This document shows positions 6,126-9,802 of a stretch of DNA of 9,802 nt, in pieces. This DNA is from Fidelibacterota bacterium (lineage in GTDB: Bacteria > Fidelibacterota > Marinisomatia > Marinisomatales > TCS55), in NCBI GenBank assembly GCA_002704905.1, contig PAIR01000041.1, positions 6,684 through 16,485 of the forward strand, written 5' to 3'. A model generated the notes under the pieces. The model worked only from the letters and a program-made list of their open reading frames with translations. It ran no database searches and had not been told where the DNA came from. The position numbers and the translations under genes are program-made. The number at the start of each line of letters is the position of its first letter. Positions within the stretch are counted from its first letter, which is position 1.

Positions 6126-7475
6126 TTAGTCCTCTATCATACTAGTTGATCTCAAACGATTTTCATGTAGCGCTTTTAACACATTTCGTACATCATCATA
6201 TTCAGGATCCATGCGTAAAGCGAGGTTCCAATTGATAGTTGCACGTTGAATATCCCCCAGTTTATAATAAATAGATCCACGCCGGGCATAAGCCAATGCT
6301 AGATTTGGATTCAATTCTAATGCTGCTTCTACCTCTTGTAAGGAAGCGCGGTAATTTCCAGCATAAAAGTAACGCAATGATTTAGATAAGTGACGCATTG
6401 CATCATTCATCTTTTGTTCATCAACATTAGTATTGAGCTTGATAGCTTTGAGCGAATCTTCTAAAAATTTGGAATGTTGCTCCATGGCAGCCAGTCTCGT
6501 CATTAAGTTTCGCATTTCATTGGTCATAAGCCCCATAGAATCTCTAAGGGTATGCACGGTATAATCAGCCAACATTAATGTTGTATCCATATCTGCTAGA
6601 TTTATTGGCCCTGGCTGGAGAGGCGAAGGAGAAGGGCCTCCCCCAGGTGTTTTAATAGCTGATCCGCGCGGCGCCGTAATTTCAAAACCAATGGTCATCC
6701 CTGCGTGGCCTTCCCAATATCGCTCTTTCCAATTAGGTAATTTTTCTATGTGGGTGAATCCTAGGTTCAGGCGATAATCCGAGGTAAGGGGGATGCGGAG
6801 TCCCACATTGATGCCATTACCGTCGAACTCACCCACAATATCTACGCCACCCCATTTTTCTAGATAGGGTGTATTTAAAATTGCCCCAGCAAATACTCCG
6901 GCATTTGTGCCAGTAGGTGGAGCTGAAAGTTCATCAACTTGAACGGTATCAATAGCGCCAAAACCGCCCGTTCCAAATCCAATAAACATATTGGTATTAT
7001 AATTTCCAACAGCCTTTTGTGAGCTAATAATACCAAAGAATGAAAGCTCTTTTGTATCTAGACTGAAACCGTCAGTATTGTTTTCAAATACAATATCTTG
7101 AAGCCCAACAGAAAACGAAACATTATTTTTTGAGAAAACTCGTCGCTGCAAATGGAATCCAAATTCAACAGGTGGTCGATATGTAGAAACTTCCAAGTTT
7201 GCTAATCGTGTTGTATCTCCACCTTGTGCTGTTGAGAAGCCAAACGTCCACCCAGCGGTTTCCATACTGATAAACGCGCCACCAGCAGTATTAAATGGGG
7301 AAAAGTTGTGCAGTTCTGACCCAAACCCAGCTGTAAAAAGATATGGTGATTGCCCGACACTTGTGAAAGGTATTTTCATCATAGGTCCTGGCCTTAGATA
7401 AGCCACCCGGGTTGCTCCAAAAAGGGTAGAGAATAAAATGACAGACAAGGAAAGCAGTTTAAAATATTTTTTCAT
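6126..7475 (-). CDS. Outer-membrane beta-barrel protein with C-terminal coiled coil and TPR repeats
   Basis: No named family recognised. The 449-residue protein starts with a Sec signal peptide (1-20, ending LFGA). From about 25 to 268 it alternates aromatic/glycine strands and polar turns, for example GAFISMETAGWTFGF, VEFGFHLQRRVF, VSFSVGLQDIVF and YRLNLGFTHI. This is typical of an outer-membrane barrel of the PorV/FadL-like or conjugal-transfer TraF-like kind. A Gly/Pro-rich linker (about 275-292) and a likely helical coiled coil (about 300-345) follow. Two or three TPR units come last (about 356-389, 390-423 and a partial one), including LAYARRGSIYYKLGDIQRA. The TPRs would face the periplasm. 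The ATG overlaps the previous gene's stop (ATGA), with GGAA 5 nt upstream, and motA begins 3 nt after the stop. I infer an outer-membrane partner or track for the MotAB-FliG motor. The barrel call rests on strand pattern alone. Confidence 0.72.
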   Translation of the reverse strand: MKKYFKLLSLSVILFSTLFGATRVAYLRPGPMMKIPFTSVGQSPYLFTAGFGSELHNFSPFNTAGGAFISMETAGWTFGFSTAQGGDTTRLANLEVSTYRPPVEFGFHLQRRVFSKNNVSFSVGLQDIVFENNTDGFSLDTKELSFFGIISSQKAVGNYNTNMFIGFGTGGFGAIDTVQVDELSAPPTGTNAGVFAGAILNTPYLEKWGGVDIVGEFDGNGINVGLRIPLTSDYRLNLGFTHIEKLPNWKERYWEGHAGMTIGFEITAPRGSAIKTPGGGPSPSPLQPGPINLADMDTTLMLADYTVHTLRDSMGLMTNEMRNLMTRLAAMEQHSKFLEDSLKAIKLNTNVDEQKMNDAMRHLSKSLRYFYAGNYRASLQEVEAALELNPNLALAYARRGSIYYKLGDIQRATINWNLALRMDPEYDDVRNVLKALHENRLRSTSMIED

Positions 7476-8341
7476 TTTATTCCGTCAGATTTTTTTAATT
7501 CCATTTTAGCCAAGCGGAGATATTCACTATTAGGATATTGTGACACCACATCTCCAAAAGCCAATAGGGCCAAATTTTCGTTGCCCATTTTCCGGTACAG
7601 TAACCCCTTATGAATCAACGCATCATCAATGCGAAGCGTACCTGAAGTGGTAATTTGGTTTAAAAGCGAAAGAGCTTCATCATATTGACCGTCTTGCTGG
7701 TAGGCGTCTGCTAGCCAGTATAATATATTTTCAGCAGTTTTTGGGGGGGCCGCACTCAACTCAAGCTTGGAAAATTTTTGAATGGTAGTTTTATAATCTT
7801 CACGCTGGTATGCAAAAACACCAGACATATAGATTGATTGGTCAAAATTAGACCTCTGATTAGTTACTACGGGTTTAACAATAGCAGGATCTTTAACCGC
7901 AACATTTAATAGCGAGGATGCCTCTTCAGTTGGAGTAGAATCAAAGAATTCGGGCGACTTAGAAATTTGAAGAGAGAGAAGAGCCTGTTGTAGCCCCACA
8001 TTTTTTTGTCGCATTACATTAATTTCAGTCTTAAAGGAAGACTCTAGTCTTTCAATGCGATTGTTGATGCGGTCAAGCGTAGAAAGGAGTTCAGTGTTAG
8101 TAGCCATGTAAATAGAACCGCTCTCAACTTGTTTGATTTTAAAAGAAACTTCTTTTGATGGTTTATCAACAAGGCGAGAGTAAGCTTCAGAACCTTTAGC
8201 CGGTTCAATTACAATCCCAAGGTCAAGGAAAAAAATTTCAGATAGAGGTGGTCTTTGGGCACTTAGTAAACCGATCAAAGTTAGGATTGTAAATCCTTTC
8301 ATTATCAATTTAGATTGGTTTGTTAATACCCCAAGCCACAT
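7472..8341 (-). CDS. CpoB/YbgF-like periplasmic coiled-coil and TPR protein
   Basis: Predicted secreted periplasmic protein of 289 residues, close to CpoB (263 in E. coli). A hydrophobic signal core (FTILTLIGLLSA, 17-28) is followed by a probable coiled coil (about 82-125, with LDRINNRIERLESSFKTEIN), a low-complexity linker, and TPR units over about 165-285. The TPR part contains NILYWLADAYQQDGQYDEA and ALIHKGLLYRKMGNENLALL, then VVSQYPNSEYLRLAKMELKK, which matches the YWLGE...YP.S pattern of the YbgF/CpoB family. CpoB links peptidoglycan synthesis to the Tol-Pal machine, itself driven by MotAB relatives, so its place here beside MotAB may be meaningful. The ATG at 8341 abuts the preceding stop and has a good ribosome site. 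An internal ATG at 8302 would give a more typical signal peptide but lacks a site, so the start is uncertain by 13 residues. Confidence 0.75.
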   Translation of the reverse strand: MWLGVLTNQSKLIMKGFTILTLIGLLSAQRPPLSEIFFLDLGIVIEPAKGSEAYSRLVDKPSKEVSFKIKQVESGSIYMATNTELLSTLDRINNRIERLESSFKTEINVMRQKNVGLQQALLSLQISKSPEFFDSTPTEEASSLLNVAVKDPAIVKPVVTNQRSNFDQSIYMSGVFAYQREDYKTTIQKFSKLELSAAPPKTAENILYWLADAYQQDGQYDEALSLLNQITTSGTLRIDDALIHKGLLYRKMGNENLALLAFGDVVSQYPNSEYLRLAKMELKKSDGIK

Positions 8342-9502
8342 TTATTCGTACTCCTCCCAGTCGATCACATAGGAGTAGCCGATGAAAGAACCAAAATCAT
8401 GGGGGACATAAAGCTCGAAAGCACCTGTGGCACCTGGAAGTAGGGTGGCATCTGTTGTTATGCCAGAGTCAAATGTGTGGTACCCACCTCTTACGAATGT
8501 TGTGAGCGTTTTTGTTTCGCCGCTCCAGTTTTTACGGAAGACAAAATCAACCTTGACAAAATCAGATCTGCGCCCACCGATATTTTTAATTTCTCCGTTA
8601 AAAACAATATTCCCCTGGGCATCTTTCTTTTCGCTGATATTACCCATGAGTACGCAATTTGCAGAGTATTTTTTAGAGGCATCCCGCTTAGCAGATGTAT
8701 ATTGGGGCTCCGCCAGTTTAGGCATCGGAGGTGGAGTATAACTATCTCGAACCTGTTCCGGGACATATTCTGCCTGCTCTTCTGTCACAACATTATCTAC
8801 AATCCTCACCACATCTTGGCGATTAATAATCAAGTAGCCCACAAGAGTCTCAACCTTTATGGATTCTTCATCTTGATAAACAATCTTACCAAAAACTGTT
8901 GAGCCATTCTTCATAATAATTTCTTTAGAATATATGGCGAGGGGATTAACCCACATCTTACTAAGAGCTTTTAAATTTTCAAGTTCTTCATTGAGATATT
9001 TTAACTCAGCTGTCATTTTTTTAATCTCAAAACTAATTTCGTTAAGAATATAATCTTTTCCAGCATCAGGAGTAAAAGCTACTGGATCTGGCCCAGGAGC
9101 TTCAACGGGAGTAACGTCGCTATCAGCTTCTGGTTTAGGCGAAGGCACATCAGCTGACAAAGTAATGTCACCAAGCTTAACATTGCTATCGACTACTTCG
9201 ACAGGGGAACTAATTTTACCCGCATCACTCGCGTCTGCTTCAATAGTATAATTGCCTTGCATTACCTTTTTAAATTCAAAATTACCCCCTCCGCGACCTA
9301 AACGTTTTTTTGATGTTTCTACGCGTTGAACCTCTGTGCCATCTTCACCCAACAGCAGGACTGTAGTTTTTACAATCCCATTTCCATTGTTATCCACTAA
9401 AGTCCCTGAAATATTGCGGGGTTTTTGGGCAAATAAAGTGGTTGCAAAAAGGGTAAGAACTATCCCAATTAATGATTTATTAAATATGAATCTTTTTGCC
9501 AT
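8342..9502 (-). CDS. Secreted multidomain protein: CarboxypepD_reg-like, coiled coil, small beta module, FxLYD-like domain
   Basis: Function unknown; first gene of the operon, 386 residues. Residues 1-25 are a Sec signal peptide ending LFAQ. A beta-sandwich of the carboxypeptidase-regulatory type follows (about 28-117, ISGTLVDNNGNGIVKTTVLL, later GNFEFKKVMQGNYTIEA). A Pro/Asp-rich linker (118-147) leads to a short, probably coiled-coil helix (about 152-182, MTAELKYLNEELENLKAL). A small beta module (about 194-238) reads IIMKNGSTVFGKIVYQDEES and then LIINRQDVVRI, resembling the short 'KNGS..GKI..' domain found in many envelope proteins. A Pro-rich spacer follows. The C-terminal part (about 280-382) looks like an FxLYD domain (GEIKNIG, then LLPGATGAFEL). 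It has no lipobox Cys and no C-terminal membrane anchor. The ribosome site is CGAGGT at 9511-9516, 8 nt before the ATG. I infer a periplasmic or surface scaffold for the same machine. Domain names are from motif shape, not a search. Confidence 0.7.
   Translation of the reverse strand: MAKRFIFNKSLIGIVLTLFATTLFAQKPRNISGTLVDNNGNGIVKTTVLLLGEDGTEVQRVETSKKRLGRGGGNFEFKKVMQGNYTIEADASDAGKISSPVEVVDSNVKLGDITLSADVPSPKPEADSDVTPVEAPGPDPVAFTPDAGKDYILNEISFEIKKMTAELKYLNEELENLKALSKMWVNPLAIYSKEIIMKNGSTVFGKIVYQDEESIKVETLVGYLIINRQDVVRIVDNVVTEEQAEYVPEQVRDSYTPPPMPKLAEPQYTSAKRDASKKYSANCVLMGNISEKKDAQGNIVFNGEIKNIGGRRSDFVKVDFVFRKNWSGETKTLTTFVRGGYHTFDSGITTDATLLPGATGAFELYVPHDFGSFIGYSYVIDWEEYE
8351..8357 (-). promoter_or_regulatory. 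Ribosome binding site inside the end of the upstream gene
   Basis: GGAGGAG, formed by the last codons of the 9502-8342 gene, lies 9 nt before the ATG at 8341. The two genes abut. This supports the longer start of the CpoB-like gene over the internal ATG at 8302, which has no purine box. Confidence 0.55.
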
Positions 9503-9510
9503 TTGTCTTT

Positions 9511-9553
9511 ACCTCGGATTATGTGGCACCTAAAGTCTTGAGCCAATAGGTAC
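9511..9553 (-). promoter_or_regulatory. 5' leader of the operon: ribosome site and possible small hairpin
   Basis: The ribosome site (CGAGGT, 9511-9516) lies 8 nt before the first ATG of the operon. Just upstream a 7-bp inverted repeat can form: GTACCTA (9553-9547) pairs with TAGGTGC (9532-9526), including one G-T wobble, around a 14-nt loop. It has no U run and no recognised riboswitch or leader-peptide features. The hairpin may be chance. Confidence 0.3.
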
Positions 9554-9600
9554 AGAAAGTTTAACCCCTCTCTGTTCGTGAATCAAGTCAAAAATAGAGA

Positions 9601-9629
9601 AGAATAGAGGTATTTATAAACATTTTCAA
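9601..9629 (-). promoter_or_regulatory. Candidate sigma70-type promoter for the motor operon
   Basis: On the minus strand TTGAAA (9629-9624) is followed after 17 nt by TATTCT (9606-9601), giving 5/6 and 4/6 matches to the consensus. This would start transcription roughly 90 nt upstream of the first ATG. It lies in the only sizeable gap of the minus-strand block. AT-rich sequence gives such matches by chance, and the lineage may use another promoter form. Readthrough from the upstream gene is possible because no terminator is visible after its stop. Confidence 0.3.
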
Positions 9630-9635
9630 TAGGGG

Positions 9636-9802
9636 TTATTTCCAAAAGTCTTCATAAGTTTTTTTCCGTTTAATAAGTGCCGCTCGGGCAGAGGCGATCT
9701 TTGGTCGTAGATCATCGGGGAGGAACATTAAAAGAGCCTTATCATAAGATTCCAAAGGCAGCTCAAAATCCATTTCATCCTTTTTTTCATAGGCTTGACC
9801 CA
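9636..9802 (-). CDS. C-terminal end of an upstream gene, TPR-like helical tail (5' part outside window)
   Basis: Minus-strand reading gives 54 codons (9800-9639) followed by TAA at 9636-9638, running off the window edge. The residues include GQAYEKKDEMDFELPLESYD and KALLMFLPDDLRPKIASARA and end with TYEDFWK. The spacing of Tyr, Ala and Leu (AY.....DFELPLESYDKAL....PDD) resembles the end of a TPR or Sel1-type helical repeat. It has the same direction as the motor operon but is separated by 133 bp, so co-transcription is uncertain. No function can be named from the fragment. Confidence 0.6.
   Translation of the reverse strand, partial: GQAYEKKDEMDFELPLESYDKALLMFLPDDLRPKIASARAALIKRKKTYEDFWK

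Larger units (their letters stand above)
2068..9502 (-). other. Predicted operon: envelope proteins plus MotA-MotB-FliF-like-FliG motor
   Basis: Seven minus-strand genes follow with junctions of 0, -4, 3, 5, 30 and 9 nt, no internal terminator visible, and a terminator hairpin right after the last stop. Three secreted envelope proteins come first, then stator, ring and rotor. This spacing implies a single mRNA and coupled translation, and is the main reason to treat the barrel/TPR proteins as parts of the motor. Confidence 0.8.

Noticed and set aside
8477..8902. Plus-strand ORF of 141 codons
   Set aside because: It lies entirely antisense to the 9502-8342 gene, has no recognisable domain or ribosome site, and reads as a shadow of the real frame.

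Overview
The window comes from an AT-leaning (roughly 40% G+C by eye) Gram-negative, two-membrane bacterium. The double membrane is shown by an apparent outer-membrane barrel, a peptidoglycan-binding OmpA-type domain and several Sec signal peptides. The style of the genes (CarboxypepD_reg-like and FxLYD-like domains, barrel/TPR envelope proteins, pyrophosphate-dependent PPDK) suggests a marine or anaerobic lineage near the Fibrobacterota/Marinimicrobia/Bacteroidota side of the tree. That placement is inference only; no marker gene is present.

Layout: positions 1-1998 (+) hold the C-terminal three quarters of pyruvate phosphate dikinase. It ends at a short hairpin (about 2014-2043) shared with a convergent minus-strand operon. 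That operon reads from about 9600 down to 2068. In transcription order it encodes a secreted multidomain protein (9502-8342), a CpoB/YbgF-like coiled-coil/TPR protein (8341-7472), an outer-membrane barrel fused to TPRs (7475-6126), MotA (6122-5352), MotB (5346-4555), a strongly remodelled FliF-like ring protein (4524-3010) and FliG (3000-2068). Junctions are tight: abutting, 4-nt overlap, then gaps of 3, 5, 30 and 9 nt. Upstream of a 133-bp gap lies the 3' end of another minus-strand gene with a TPR-like C-terminus.

The main discovery is this operon. It holds the core parts of a flagellar rotary motor: an ion-driven MotA/MotB stator, a membrane ring with the FliF RBM3 fold and a FliG-binding tail, and the FliG rotor. 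No rod, hook, filament, export-gate or FliM/FliN gene lies among them. Instead, the motor genes are transcribed with periplasmic and outer-membrane proteins. The FliF homologue has lost RBM1 and RBM2 and gained a coiled coil of about 150 residues between RBM3 and its transmembrane helix. I infer a filament-less rotary or force-transmitting envelope machine, perhaps for gliding, surface translocation or envelope energisation, in which torque from MotAB/FliG passes through the FliF-like protein to the barrel/TPR proteins. Whether similar clusters have been described cannot be settled from the sequence alone.
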